A stretch of DNA of 64,000 nucleotides from PALSA-894 sp963757565 (GCA_963757565.1 CAVWSB010000003.1:70977-134976), one strand, 5' to 3'. Positions 18,408 through 28,233 are shown, counted from the stretch's first letter. Notes: generated by a model from the sequence alone, not told the origin. Numbers and translations: made by a program.

Positions 18408-19385
18408 GGCTCGACGTAGGCGCCGACAAGCGCAACGGTCAGGAACTTTGCGGTCGCGTCGGCCGCGTCAGGCGCGCGAATCCTGAGGAGTTCGAGGTTG
18501 GCGATCGGCGTCGTATCGGTGCCAGGTCCTGTGATTGCGGCGTACTGGCCCGTGTCGCCGTCTAGCTGAGCGCCTGGCGTGAAGGTAATCGTCCCGATCA
18601 CACCGCCGGCGTATTCGATCGTCCACTCAATCTCGGCGGTGCTCGCGACATTGAGATGGGCCGCGCTCCCGGTCCAATTCGGCGGGAACGCAAGGGCGCG
18701 TGGATCATCATTGAGGTACACCATGATGATCGAGCCATCAGAGGGTGGCTTGCCGGCGAACTGGAACTGAATACGGGCGCGGTTCGAACTCGATCGAGGC
18801 GAAGATGCGTTTGTAGAGCGCATTACCGCCGCCATCTTGCGCCACCGGGTCGAAGGTAGCGGCCGTGACGTGCGCGCGCAGCGTCAGATAGACGCCGTCA
18901 TCCGGGACCGAGAACAGCTTGAACGCGCCGATCGCGGTGGCGGGCTGCCAACCCGCATCGAGGTACTCAATGATGGGCTGCTCCGGAAACGGGAGCAGCC
19001 CATAGTAATTGTGCCCTACGCCATCATTGGCGCCCGGATCGAAGAACGCCGCTGAGGTGTGGGGATAGAGAATAAGGTAGGTCTTGCCGGCTTCCGTAAT
19101 AAAGCTGTTCGGCACATAGGGCGTATTGGGCCCCCATTCGCCCACCAGATTGAATTTGGCAGACGGAAGATTGAACGGACCGCGCGAGGATCCATCCGTA
19201 AGGACGATCGTGAAGGTCGTTCCGGTGACGGCGACCTGCGCGATGCCGACGGGCTCAGGCGGGCCTGCCTCCAGTGCGGCGGTCCGCTGATCGAGGTCCC
19301 AAAAATTATCGTCGACTTCGGCCGGAGTGAGATTGGCACCTTTGCCGGCGCCCCACTTGGCGTTGTCGGTGGTGCGGAAGCGCAT
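18404..19385 (-). CDS. putative tail protein, carbohydrate-binding-like (apparent frameshift)
   Basis: About 327 residues after rejoining. The first frame (from 19385, MRFRTTDNAKWGAGKGANL) reads well to IFASIEFEP near 18782; one extra C in CGCCCG breaks it, and the next frame continues IQFQFAGKPPSDGSIIMVYL to 18404. The N-terminus (TPAEVDDNFWDLDQRTAALE) is typical of phage fibre attachment regions; the middle WGPNTPYVPNSFITEAGKTY resembles small carbohydrate-binding modules of tail proteins. Its stop overlaps the next gene as ATGA, which supports the joined reading. Confidence 0.6.
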
Positions 19386-19573
19386 TCGTGTTAGATTTCA
19401 CTCGTCTTCGATCGGAGATTAGTGCCCTTGCGGCCGTTTTGCGGTGCTCAAACCCGAAAACCGACCCCGGGTCGCGTGCTATGCCAAGTCAAATGATCGT
19501 TGAGGTCTCGCGTTTGGCCGTGACAAGCCGAAATACTGAGACTAAAAGCTCCGCTCCATTCAGTGAGGTTTCC

Positions 19574-19957
19574 ATGGCTAAGAAAGCAAAGCGGCGCGGT
19601 CGTCCGCTTGGTTCGAAGAACCAGAAGAGCATCGGTAAGTCGGTCGCCACGATGGACATCGCTCAGCTCCGCGCCCACATCGATAGTCTCCAAGGTGTTC
19701 TCGCCAAGAAGGTCAGTGAGCAACGCGCCTATTTCGAGGGCCAGCTTTCACAACTCGGAGGCTACGTCGCAAAGAGGACTTCGGCGGTTGTCAAAGCCGT
19801 AACGCCTGGCAAGGGAAAGCGAGCCAAGGCGAAGCCAAAATATCAGAGCAAGAAAAACAAGTCGGCAAAATGGTCAGGCCGCGGCATGACTCCGGTGTGG
19901 ATGCGCGAGGAGATGAAGGGCACCAAGCTGACTAAGGACGACTTCCTCATCAAGTAG
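19574..19957 (+). CDS. H-NS-like protein with N-terminal AT-hook
   Basis: 127 residues, very basic. The start ATG at 19574 has GAGG six bases upstream; the frame is open further upstream but without similarity. Residues 5-14 (AKRRGRPLGS) form an AT-hook core (GRP), then a helix (MDIAQLRAHIDSLQGVLAKK) that could be a dimerisation coil, and a C-terminal KPKYQSKKNKSAKWSGRGMTP, matching the DNA-binding end of alphaproteobacterial H-NS-family proteins (kYr...tWsGrG..P.WM). Such proteins bind AT-rich or curved DNA and silence genes. It is a single plus-strand gene between minus-strand tail genes, i.e. a moron-like insertion. A role in silencing host or prophage genes is inferred. Confidence 0.78.
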   Translation: MAKKAKRRGRPLGSKNQKSIGKSVATMDIAQLRAHIDSLQGVLAKKVSEQRAYFEGQLSQLGGYVAKRTSAVVKAVTPGKGKRAKAKPKYQSKKNKSAKWSGRGMTPVWMREEMKGTKLTKDDFLIK

Positions 19958-20101
19958 GCCAGATGCGTATTTTGCCTAGTGACTAGGTGCGGACACGCAA
20001 TGCGCCATGCCGGCCCGACAGTTCACCGATCGGGCCAGGAAGTTTCGTGGGCAGTGCGCGAGCTGATCGAGCCGCCGCGGCGAGTCGATCTATGATGAAG
20101 C

Positions 20102-20440
20102 CTATTTGTTCGTAAAGGTGTAGGTCGATTTCTGGTACTTGGCGCCTTCGCCTTGCTCGGTCACAAGCTTCTTGATGTTCTCGACGTCGACAAACTGGGT
20201 TTCATCGTCAGGGTTTTTGATCCGCTTCGTCTCGGTCTGACGGCTCTGCTCTTTGATCTCCTGGTCCTTGTAGGTCGTCACACGTTCGGAGAAGGATTCG
20301 TTGAAGGTCTTCGTGCTGCCGTCCTTTCCCGGCGTCAGAACGGTGTCATCAACCGGCTTCTGCGTGGAGTCGAAGATCCGTGTCGGATAGGAGACGCCAG
20401 TTCGCTGGAACGGCCGGACGATCTGTTCGAGCGTACTCAA
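20102..20440 (-). CDS. phage tail-module protein, unknown
   Basis: 112 residues, charged and soluble, with many Lys, Glu, Gln and Thr and no cysteine (TYKDQEIKEQSRQTETKR). Its start overlaps the stop of the large tail-hub gene by four bases (ATGA), so it is translated with it. I do not recognise a family. Position after the hub and before the fibres would suit a small baseplate or fibre-attachment protein. Confidence 0.6.
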   Translation of the reverse strand: MSTLEQIVRPFQRTGVSYPTRIFDSTQKPVDDTVLTPGKDGSTKTFNESFSERVTTYKDQEIKEQSRQTETKRIKNPDDETQFVDVENIKKLVTEQGEGAKYQKSTYTFTNK

Positions 20441-22341
20441 GGCGTTGAGCCTGCTTCTAGGTTGATGCCTTGAGGCAATTCGAGCGGTGTCAATTCGATC
20501 TCGTAGGTGCTCTCGAAGGGACCGGTTTCCAAGTTTCTGAACTTGATCTCTTGCCAGATGCTGTTCTGCTTCAGCATGTTCTCGATCTGCCGCGGTACCT
20601 CGGTCGAACGATTGAGAATGGCGTCGATCTGTTCCTGCGTCCCGGTCGGACCCGAGAAGCCGGTGATAGGGGATTGCGCCAGCCCGTCGATTGCGGCGGC
20701 CTGCGCATCCGCCGAGCCGTGCGTCTCATTCACGAGGATGGCTTGGCGGTATGTCAGGGGGAAGTGGATGCCGTCATCGTTCGGCGCATCAACTGGCACC
20801 GTGTAGCCGACGTCACCGGCGTCGAGTGCAACGATCTGACCATCCATGAACTGATAGCCCTCGTCGACGTAGCCGGTATCGACATAGGCCGGTTCACCCG
20901 TAACGCCTGCGACCGACCCGCCGTATCCGATCGAGCAGGCGATCTCCACGTGACCGATCGGCTTGCCGCTATCGCCATCGAGTGACAGCGCGTACTTCAC
21001 GATCTTGCCCTGTGCTTGACCGCTCGGCAGCCGACGATCGTGCAGCAGGGCATTCTTGCGGCACGACAGCTGCTTGGCGCGTTCGAACGAGCAATCCCAA
21101 GAGACATTGATCGCCCGACCACTGGCCATGAGCTGCGAGCGGGCGCGGTGAAGAAGATACTCGAGGGATTGAAGGCCGCGGTCGCTTGAGAAGTAGGATC
21201 GGTTCCGCACATCGCCGATCGGCACACTACCGTCCAACGGGACGCCGACATCGCCACCGCCGATCCGGAGCGTTCCGACCTCTTCCTCGCCAGGTAACGT
21301 CACTAGCGCCTGGAAATTGGCCTGCATCGTGAACTGGATGGTTTCCTTGCGATCGCGCGCGGCCTCGTAGTTCACCGATAGTCCGGCGCTCACCGCCCAA
21401 AGCGGAATGCGGAGCCAGGTGCTGTCAACGCTCGCTTCGCCTTCGCCACTCTTGGAGCCGGACGTCAGCGGCACCTTGATGGACGGTCCGCGCAGCGGCG
21501 CGATGGTCGAACTGATGCTGGTCGACAGCGTGTCGCCAGTCGCGTGCTTGCGCTCCTCATTCGACCACGAAATCGAGAAACTCGCGGGCTCCGTGCCGTC
21601 GATGTTGTAGTTGTCCTGGGCGTATCCGAAACTGACCGTGTAGCCGCCATCTATGCTGTCACCAGGCTTTGGCCAGTCGTCGATTAGGGCTTTGCCGCTA
21701 TAGGTTTCGAAGTAATAGGAGCCGACGTTGATGTTGCCGCGCGCAGACTGCGTCCAAGACACATCCGCGCTCACGGTCAGCGACCGCGTCGGCACCTGGC
21801 CAATGCTGATCGAGACGCTGTCGTAGGGAACCTCGTTTTCGAGGAACTCCGCAACGCCATCCTCACCCAAAAGAATGTGCGACGTCGTCACCGCCAGTGT
21901 GGTTCGGTCGATGTGCCACAGCGCGGGCCGCGCTTCCAGCACCGTGTCCGGATCGACCTGCGCGTCCGGCGTTATGAACACTGGATCGTAGTAGGGCAGT
22001 ACCCGAAGGGACGCCGCCAAGGCGGCTTTCCGAGAGGCGTAATCTGCCGGCCTTGCGATGAACTCCAGCGTGACGGCGTTCTGATTGATGTTCGAAGGCA
22101 CCCCGACAAGCCGGCCGAAGAACAACGGCGTGCCGCCGTGTGACAACCAAGCCCAGGTCTTGCGTGCCGACGCCAGGAGTCCAATGCGCGGATTCTTGAG
22201 TACGATGGAGAGCGACGGAAAGTCGCCCTCGTTGTGCTCGATTGCAATGCTGAGCACCTTTTCGTCTTCGACCAGATGCTCCGGGCCGAAGACCGCTTCG
22301 CTGGTATCCACCCACGCGAAATGAAAAACGATGGCGGCCAA
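20437..22341 (-). CDS. putative tail hub/tip protein
   Basis: About 634 residues. The start is taken as the TTG at 22341, three bases after the stop of the upstream gene, because GAGGAAAT lies just before it; the frame is open 16 codons further inside that gene. The N-terminus (FGPEHLVEDEKVLSIAIEH, then SLSIVLKNPRIG and LFFGRLVGVP) resembles the beta-rich first domain of tail hub proteins of the gp27/late-control type. The C-terminus has ETGPFESTYEIELTPLELP. No lysozyme or peptidase motif is seen. Hub assignment is by position between tape measure and fibres and by fold-like pattern only. Confidence 0.55.
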   Translation of the reverse strand: MAAIVFHFAWVDTSEAVFGPEHLVEDEKVLSIAIEHNEGDFPSLSIVLKNPRIGLLASARKTWAWLSHGGTPLFFGRLVGVPSNINQNAVTLEFIARPADYASRKAALAASLRVLPYYDPVFITPDAQVDPDTVLEARPALWHIDRTTLAVTTSHILLGEDGVAEFLENEVPYDSVSISIGQVPTRSLTVSADVSWTQSARGNINVGSYYFETYSGKALIDDWPKPGDSIDGGYTVSFGYAQDNYNIDGTEPASFSISWSNEERKHATGDTLSTSISSTIAPLRGPSIKVPLTSGSKSGEGEASVDSTWLRIPLWAVSAGLSVNYEAARDRKETIQFTMQANFQALVTLPGEEEVGTLRIGGGDVGVPLDGSVPIGDVRNRSYFSSDRGLQSLEYLLHRARSQLMASGRAINVSWDCSFERAKQLSCRKNALLHDRRLPSGQAQGKIVKYALSLDGDSGKPIGHVEIACSIGYGGSVAGVTGEPAYVDTGYVDEGYQFMDGQIVALDAGDVGYTVPVDAPNDDGIHFPLTYRQAILVNETHGSADAQAAAIDGLAQSPITGFSGPTGTQEQIDAILNRSTEVPRQIENMLKQNSIWQEIKFRNLETGPFESTYEIELTPLELPQGINLEAGSTP

Positions 22342-22343
22342 GC

Positions 22344-22793
22344 TCAGATTTCCTCGAGTGTCAGCGACCAGCTCACCTGCGCATCCCACTCGTCAAAGGA
22401 CTGGCTGAAGTCCACGACGCGCATATTCAGCATGGGTCGGTAGTAAGAGTAGAAACCTTCAGTGCGCTCGGAGCCCGCCACGATGGATCGCTCTGCGCTT
22501 CCCCCAGCGGTGACGTAATAGAGCTCGGCGATGCATTCGACCTGTACGTCCCGGCCGGGCCAGATCCCCGCAACACCAAGCGGCATCTGATCATTGCCAC
22601 TGATGACGCTGGCGTATTTGCGGAACTGCTCGACGGAAAAGTCGATCAGTTCCCCGTTGATGGTTCGCCGCAGATCCTTGGCTTGCTCAATGGGATTGAG
22701 CGTCTGTGTCAGGCCACGGGCGGCGTAAGGCGATATCCCGACGCCGCTGATCTTCAGCAGCGTGCTGTCTGCCGCGTTCAGAGGTTCAGTCAC
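22344..22793 (-). CDS. phage tail-module protein, unknown
   Basis: 149 residues, soluble, with an N-terminal ADSTLLKISGVGISPYAARGLTQ segment and a C-terminal beta-rich part (QSFDEWDAQVSWSLTLEEI). Its stop lies two bases before the TTG start of the hub-like gene, and its last codons contain that gene's ribosome binding site. Similar proteins occur next to hub genes in alphaproteobacterial siphophage-like prophages; function unknown. Confidence 0.6.
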   Translation of the reverse strand: MTEPLNAADSTLLKISGVGISPYAARGLTQTLNPIEQAKDLRRTINGELIDFSVEQFRKYASVISGNDQMPLGVAGIWPGRDVQVECIAELYYVTAGGSAERSIVAGSERTEGFYSYYRPMLNMRVVDFSQSFDEWDAQVSWSLTLEEI

Positions 22794-22845
22794 GGATCTT
22801 GTTGGGAGTGGTGGTATCAGAGGAGCTATGTTGAACTACGAGCCA

Positions 22846-23013
22846 CTAGCGGTCATCTTTCTTCACCGAGATCAAAGTGGCGGCCTTCTCTTCCACCCGT
22901 CTCCAGAGTTCGTCCGTAGAGGAAAACTGCACCATCACTGAATTTACATAGCGACGCAGGCGGTCCCAAACGACTTTACGGGCCACGCTTCGATTGTTGG
23001 GTTCGGTCGCCAT
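22846..23013 (-). CDS. possible 55-residue protein
   Basis: A short frame from ATG at 23013 to TAG at 22846. The product begins MATEPNNRSVARKVVWDRL and continues as two charged helices ending in KKDDR. The composition looks like a real small helical protein, but no ribosome binding site is seen and I know no homologue. It fills most of a 290-base gap between tail and lysis genes. Confidence 0.4.
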   Translation of the reverse strand: MATEPNNRSVARKVVWDRLRRYVNSVMVQFSSTDELWRRVEEKAATLISVKKDDR

Positions 23014-23080
23014 GATGCGGCAACCATCGGTAGCTGGTTCTGTTCCGATCTCGGTTGAGTTCCACCGTGTCGCTTAGGAG

Positions 23081-23356
23081 TTATCGATGTGACGGAGGTT
23101 GCTCTAGGCGGTCTAAACGCCGTTCAAGAGCAATGAGCCGCTCGTCCTGCCTGCCGCTCACGACAAGAACGTTCGCGAGCTGCTGCAAGGTGAGTTCGAT
23201 CTTGGCTACGCGCAGATCCATGCTGCCCAGCTCCGCGCGAATTCCATAGTAGGCGCCACTTCCCGCAATGATAAAGCTGAGCGCCGTGAGCACATGCCCA
23301 TAATTGATGGTTGGATCAAAGACGGGCTTGCCTTGCCTGTTGCCGTTATCACTCAT
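23081..23356 (-). CDS. small membrane protein in lysis cassette
   Basis: 91 residues. One hydrophobic helix near residues 19-37 (HVLTALSFIIAGSGAYYGI) follows a short polar N-terminus, then a long amphipathic C-terminal helix (LRVAKIELTLQQLANVLVV, then ERLIALERRLDRLEQ) likely to form a coiled coil. Size and layout fit phage accessory lysis or holin-regulating membrane proteins. It lies 9 bases downstream of the holin-like gene. Confidence 0.6.
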   Translation of the reverse strand: MSDNGNRQGKPVFDPTINYGHVLTALSFIIAGSGAYYGIRAELGSMDLRVAKIELTLQQLANVLVVSGRQDERLIALERRLDRLEQPPSHR

Positions 23357-23365
23357 GCTGCAATC

Positions 23366-23755
23366 CTAGCGCTTGAAGATCCGAGCGACCTTCTCGATGG
23401 AACGTCCGCCGACATAGGCGGTGAGGATCATGCCGGTCCAATCGGCGATCATTCCGGTGATCGGGTCGGTGACGCCGAGACCGAGGACCTTGTCCCAGAC
23501 AATCACCTTCCAGAAGTAGATGATGATCGGAAAAGCCAGCAGCGGCCGGATGATCGCCGTATACCAACGACCTTGCTCGGCGATAATGATTGCCGACGCT
23601 TCTTTCCTTGCAGCGATCTCGGCCTCGATTTCCTTGCCGGCAAGATCAGCGGCAATTCGGTCCTTGGTGTTTGAGGCATCCAACCGAGCTTTGTAGGCAT
23701 TGATCAACCCGGTGATAACCGGGCCGCCAATGAGGCTAGCGAGCCAACTCCACAT
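23366..23755 (-). CDS. holin, 3TM (GTA-type) family
   Basis: About 129 residues from the ATG at 23755, preceded by GGAGG. N-terminal MWSWLASLIGGPVITGLI, then a charged helix (LAGKEIEAEIAARKEAS), then two hydrophobic segments (IRPLLAFPIIIYFWKVIVW and WTGMILTAYVGGRS). This is the layout of the 3TM holin family known from gene transfer agents and siphophages, which permeabilises the inner membrane so that endolysin reaches the wall. The frame extends 21 codons upstream into the preceding gene and is not used. Confidence 0.8.
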   Translation of the reverse strand: MWSWLASLIGGPVITGLINAYKARLDASNTKDRIAADLAGKEIEAEIAARKEASAIIIAEQGRWYTAIIRPLLAFPIIIYFWKVIVWDKVLGLGVTDPITGMIADWTGMILTAYVGGRSIEKVARIFKR

Positions 23756-23759
23756 CGCC

Positions 23760-24147
23760 TCAGCCCTCCTGACTCGCAGGAGCTTCCCGGCTCTCCGCCT
23801 CGTGCCGTTTGTCGGCAAGATTGCGCAAGAACTGGAAGATCGCCGTGATCGAGATCAGGATGATCGGCCACGCCCAGGAAGGGACGCTCGCGGCGATCGA
23901 GGTCACGTCGACGCCGCCAACGATTGGCGCGATGAAGTCATAACCGCTGACCGCCGCGCTCGCGCCGATGACCGCGACCGAGGAGAGCTTCTGCTTGATG
24001 CCGGCGAACTTCTCGCGAAATGCGGCGACGATACTTTCTTCTCGGGCGTACAGCTCGATGAAGCCGGGCCGCGTTTTGAGGATCGGACGAACCCAAAACC
24101 AGTAGATTGCGACGAGAGTGCGCGGAGAAGAGCACGAAAGTCAGCAT
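23760..24147 (-). CDS. multi-pass membrane protein of the lysis cassette (apparent frameshift)
   Basis: About 128 residues if one base is removed near 24118. The ATG at 24147 has AGGAG eight bases upstream and reads MLTFVLFSA; the next frame then continues LVAIYWFWVRPILKTRPGFI, a charged region with YAREESIVAAFREKFAGIKQ, and two more hydrophobic stretches (AVIGASAAVSGYDFIAP and WPIILISITAIFQFL), ending at 23760, five bases before the holin ATG. The arrangement between endolysin and holin suggests a second holin-type or lysis accessory protein. Without the correction only a 14-residue true start remains. Confidence 0.6.
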
Positions 24148-24161
24148 GATGAGTTCTCCTG

Positions 24162-24974
24162 TCAGGCAGCGAGTTCGGGAACGAGAGGGGTTTGGGGAAT
24201 GGCGGCTTCCTGCGCGCGCTGGTGCCACCGGTTGAGGACGTAGATCGATCCGCCAATCGCGAACGCGACGCCGCCGGCGATCGCGCCGGTCTCCCAGGGA
24301 TGCGTGGCGATCCAGTCCCAGTGACTGCCGCCGACCGCGACGGGCGCCGCGGTGCCGGTGCCGACGATCACCTTCTTGACGACAGCGGGCGCCGGCACAG
24401 CTCCTTTGCCCTGCGCGGGAGCGATGTCGGTCACAAGGGACGGAGACGGACGCGTCTGCGCGGCCATGCGCAGGCTGATGGAGCGCACTTCAGCCACGCG
24501 TCGGCTCCAGCCGGAGCCGAACACCGGCCAGGTGCTCAGGTGCTTCAGAAATGCGAGCCGCTCGTCGTTGATCGCGCTGACCAGCGCTTTTGGGTCTCGC
24601 CTCGCGACGGCTCGCAGCACTTCGTCATTGACCAGACTTGTCGTATCGGACAGCCCGAGCACACGCCGCAGCACTTTGCCGCTGCGGCCGATGCCCGAGT
24701 TCACACCGTAGTCGAAGATGCTGTAGTCGACGCCCGGCGGGAGTTGGTCGCAGCGCTGCGCGTTCCAGTACTTCGCGCGATAGATCGCATTTGCATCGCC
24801 GACTTTCATTGCGCGCACGTCGGCGGCGGTCGCATCTGACTTCCGATACCGCCGATAGTCGGCAAGCGTGATGCCGAAGTTGGTTGGACCGCCCGGATCG
24901 GACGGATGATTGACGTAACCTCCCTCGTGAGCGAGCAGGCGACGCAAAGCTTCGTCGTAAGTCGACGCAGACAT
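24162..24974 (-). CDS. endolysin, GH108 family, with C-terminal membrane segment
   Basis: 270 residues. Residues 1-95 match the GH108 (ZliS-type) lysozyme domain: the catalytic Glu lies in LLAHEGGYVNHPSDPGGPTN followed by FGIT. Residues 60-155 fit the linked peptidoglycan-binding domain (IYRAKYWNAQRCDQLPPGVD and YGVNSGIGRSGKVLRRVLG). After an Ala/Pro/Val linker a hydrophobic helix (ETGAIAGGVAFAIGGSIYVL) near residue 235 may anchor the enzyme. It degrades peptidoglycan at the end of the lytic cycle. It starts just after a terminator, so lysis genes may have their own promoter. Confidence 0.85.
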   Translation of the reverse strand: MSASTYDEALRRLLAHEGGYVNHPSDPGGPTNFGITLADYRRYRKSDATAADVRAMKVGDANAIYRAKYWNAQRCDQLPPGVDYSIFDYGVNSGIGRSGKVLRRVLGLSDTTSLVNDEVLRAVARRDPKALVSAINDERLAFLKHLSTWPVFGSGWSRRVAEVRSISLRMAAQTRPSPSLVTDIAPAQGKGAVPAPAVVKKVIVGTGTAAPVAVGGSHWDWIATHPWETGAIAGGVAFAIGGSIYVLNRWHQRAQEAAIPQTPLVPELAA

Positions 24975-24994
24975 TCTTAAGTCCTCCAGAAATG

Positions 24995-25016
24995 CAAAAG
25001 CCGCCCGGAGGCGGCT
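24995..25016 (-). terminator. intrinsic terminator between tail gene and endolysin
   Basis: On the minus strand AGCCGCC and GGCGGCT pair around a four-base TCCG loop (25016-24999), followed by TTTT. Strong compact GC stem; it would end the transcript of the structural genes before the endolysin. Confidence 0.7.
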
Positions 25017-25047
25017 GCGTTGGTCGGATCAGTGGAGGGGCTTGGCG

Positions 25048-25458
25048 CTACAGGACGAACCAACCGGCAGCATCGACGAGCACCTGCACGTCGCTGCCGT
25101 CAGGCGTGAGCGGCAGACCGGTCACGCCTGAGTCCTGGTACATGATCAGGAACGTGTTCGTGCCGTCGTCGGCGTAAAGGATGAGAGCCTCGATCGACTG
25201 ACCCGCTACCGCTGAGACGGTGGGATCGTCGGAGTCGAAACTTGCATCATCACCAAGCGCCTTGCCGGTCAGCGCCGGCGAGGTTGCGATGATGGCGCCC
25301 GACGGCACGTCGGCGAGGGAAGCGTGCGTCGCCGAATAGGCGTAGGTCGTGCCTGCCCCCGAGACATTGATCAGAGCCGCATAGATCGCGACTGCCGTGA
25401 GATCGATGTCGCCCGCCATGAAGCGTTTCTTGGTCTTTGGGTAGAGCGCGTTTGCCAT
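25048..25458 (-). CDS. phage structural-type protein, unknown
   Basis: 136 residues, no signal or membrane segment. The N-terminus LYPKTKKRFMAGDIDLTAVA and the beta-rich body (AALINVSGAGTTYAYSATHA, SIEALILYADDGTNTFLIMY) are typical of small proteins found beside tail genes in many phages, sometimes listed as minor tail or decoration proteins. It follows the tape measure gene by 12 bases and precedes a terminator. Function not known. Confidence 0.6.
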   Translation of the reverse strand: MANALYPKTKKRFMAGDIDLTAVAIYAALINVSGAGTTYAYSATHASLADVPSGAIIATSPALTGKALGDDASFDSDDPTVSAVAGQSIEALILYADDGTNTFLIMYQDSGVTGLPLTPDGSDVQVLVDAAGWFVL

Positions 25459-25470
25459 CAGATCTCCGTC

Positions 25471-28233
25471 TCAGACGTAGCCGGGCTTTCGGCCCGCGCT
25501 GCGGACCTGCCGTGCCACGGCGACGCGGAGTAGCTTCTGAGCGACGTCCTCGGGAGCCAGCAGTCCCGCGAACAACTCCGGGCCGATCTGTAGGTTGAGG
25601 GGCCGCAACTGACCGGTCGATGCGAGTGACGGAATCTGACCTCCGTCGGCGAAGCGCAGCGGCGCGATCGGCGGCATCATCACCTGCAGCCGATCAATCA
25701 GGCCGCCTTGAGAGAATCCGCGGAAGGCGCCTTTCGGAAGCCGCATCGCGTTCAGAGCGTGGAAAACGCTTACCCCGTACTTCCGAACGGCTGCGGCGCG
25801 CACCATGAACTCGCCGGCCGAGGCCCAGATCGGCACGGAGTCGCTCGTCGCCGTTCCGGGACCGTGGATGGGGCCGCCGCGAGCGAAGCCGGTCGCGCCC
25901 GCTGCGGCGGCGGTTTCCTGCGCGCTCGCCGCACCCTTGGCGGCGCCGGTGATCGCGTTCCAAACGCTGATCGCGAAGTCGCGCACGCGGGTGAGGAAAC
26001 CGATGATCGCGTTTACGCCGGTGGAGAAGGCGCCGGTGATCGTGTCCCACATCGCTTGCGCGCCTGAGACAATGCCGCCCCACAGACCTTGAGCCAGCGC
26101 TTTGAGCGCATCGAATACGGCCTGAGCAGCCGCAACGATGACCGCCCAGCCGCTGCTCAGGAAATCGAACCCCGCCTGAAAAAGCCCCGTGAGCTGGTCC
26201 CAAAGCGCCGTCGCGCCCGCAGCGATCGAACTCCAGAAGCTCTGGATCTGCTGAATGCCGGTCTGCCAAAGCGCAGCGAGGCCATCCCACAGTGCACCAG
26301 CTCCAGCGGCGATCGAGGACCAGACCGCCAGGGCGGCGTTTGCGATGGCGCCCCACAAGCCCGCGGCGGCGGAGATCCCAGTGGAAAACAATCCGCTGAT
26401 AGTCTCCCAGAGACCGGTGAAGAAGCCGACGATCGATCTGACAACCGCCGCGGCACCGTCACTCAGCTTTTTCCAATTGATCCCTTGGGCGAGCTTCACC
26501 GCCAGGAAACCGAGCGCGACGCCGACCGCGGCAAGTAGAAAGGGGCAGGCCACCGATGGCCGCAACGAGACCGATCGCGCCTTGGGCGACGATGACGAAG
26601 ACGCCACTCAGCAGGCGAATGGCTACGAGAACGATGTTCAGCGGTCCACCCAGTGCTCCGACGAGGCCGACCAGCAATCCCCAGGCCCCTCGAAACACCG
26701 ACAGGACGCCGAGCAGGCTGAGAAAGCCGCCGATCAGCTTCGCGATGATCAGCGTCACCACGATGTCGGCAGGCGTGATCTTGGTACCGAACACCGCATT
26801 GATGCCATTCGCCACCTGCTGCATGAGCCCCGCGAGCGCCTTGAACGCCGGCACCACGACGGTGGTGACAACAGTCGAGACCGCGGAGCCGAACTCGAGC
26901 AGCTGCGTCTTGGCGGTCAGGATCCACCCGGTCTGGATATCCTGATCCTGCCCACTGATCGCGCGCGCGAGATCCAGGATCACCGGCCGCGTCTTGGTGG
27001 CAACGTCGGCCGCGAAGGTGATCACGGCAGCGCGGCTGTCCGCGATGGCCTTGCGAAAGAGGTTCGCCGCCTCCGTGAACTGCGGTGCAAACAGGAGGCC
27101 GACCGAGTCCTTCAGGCGCGTGATGCTGAACTGCAATTGCCCAACGGCACGGTTCATCTCGACGCCAACGCCGATCTGGGTCGGCGTCAGGATCAGGCCC
27201 TGGCTCTGCAGCTGTTTGCCGATCCGCTCGATGCCCTCGCTTCCTTTGGAGAGCAGCGGCACGAGGTCGGGACCGACCCGGCGGCCGAACAGCTCGACTG
27301 CGCGGGCCGCCCGGTCGGCCGGATCCGGAATGGCGGCGATCTGGTCGGCTACGGCTTTGAAAATTTCGATCGGGTCGCGCGCCTTGCCGCCGGACTCGGT
27401 GAGCGCAATACCGTAGCGCTCGAACGCGCCACCCGCGTCCGTGACCTTCTGTTCTAGGTCACGGTAATGCTGGCTCAGTTCTTCAAGGCTGTGCGTTGCC
27501 GGAAGCGAAAAATCGCGCATTGGACTTCTGCGCATCATCCAGCGCGCGTTGAACACCGCCCGTGTGCTCCTCGATCGCCCCGAATGCGCGACCCAAGCTT
27601 GTCCTGATCGGTACCGAGCTTGCCGGCGGCGGCGGCAAACTCCTGGTAGGCCGTGGTGGATGTGCCGGCGGCGAGTGCATTGCTGCGGATCTCGCTGGCG
27701 GTGCTCGCGGCAGACTTCGCAAGGGCGAACAGCGTCGCAGGCAGCGCGCCGAGCGCCGCCGTCGTCTTCAGCACTTCGCCAACCGCGTTCCGGAACGCGC
27801 CGGCAATCCCCGTCACCCCGAAATTGAGATTGGTGAACTGCGCCGTCCCGGCCGCCACCGCTGAGCCGACGCCGCGCATCGCCGTGCCGGTCGCCAGCAC
27901 GACGTTGGCAAGCGCTGCTCCGGCGCGCTCGGCGCCCGACATGGCGGTGGCGGCGTTGCCGACCTGATCTCCCAGCCCCTGTGCGGTCGAGCGCGCCGCG
28001 CCGAATGCGCCGCTCGCGTTCGACACGCGAACCCGCATGGTGTCGATCGAGGACCCGGCACGGGTTGCTGCCGCGTCAACGGCACCGAACGGCTTGTCGA
28101 GCTTGACGTTCTCGCCGGCTGTCTGGATCTGGGCGAACGCCTCTTGGCCTACTTTGCCGATCTGCGACAGCGCCTGCTTGATCTGCTCCGCACCCTCAAG
28201 CGCGATGCGCTGCGTGATCGTCGAGCCGGCCAT
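25471..28233 (-). CDS. tail tape measure protein (three apparent frameshifts)
   Basis: About 920 residues in one gene read across four frames. The breaks are near 27594 (GGG, one G too many), 27515 (TTTTT, one T too many) and 26545 (CCCC, one C too many); each correction restores continuous sequence. The N-terminus (LEGAEQIKQALSQIGKVGQ) is helical, the middle (ELSQHYRDLEQKVTDAGGAF, ALFGRRVGPD-like VELFGRRVGPDLVPLLSKG) is typical of tape measure proteins, and a hydrophobic region of repeated Trp-containing units follows (two copies of WSSIAAGAxALWDxL). The ATG at 28233 overlaps the stop of the DUF6441 gene; a TTG one codon earlier is not needed. It sets tail length. Confidence 0.85.
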
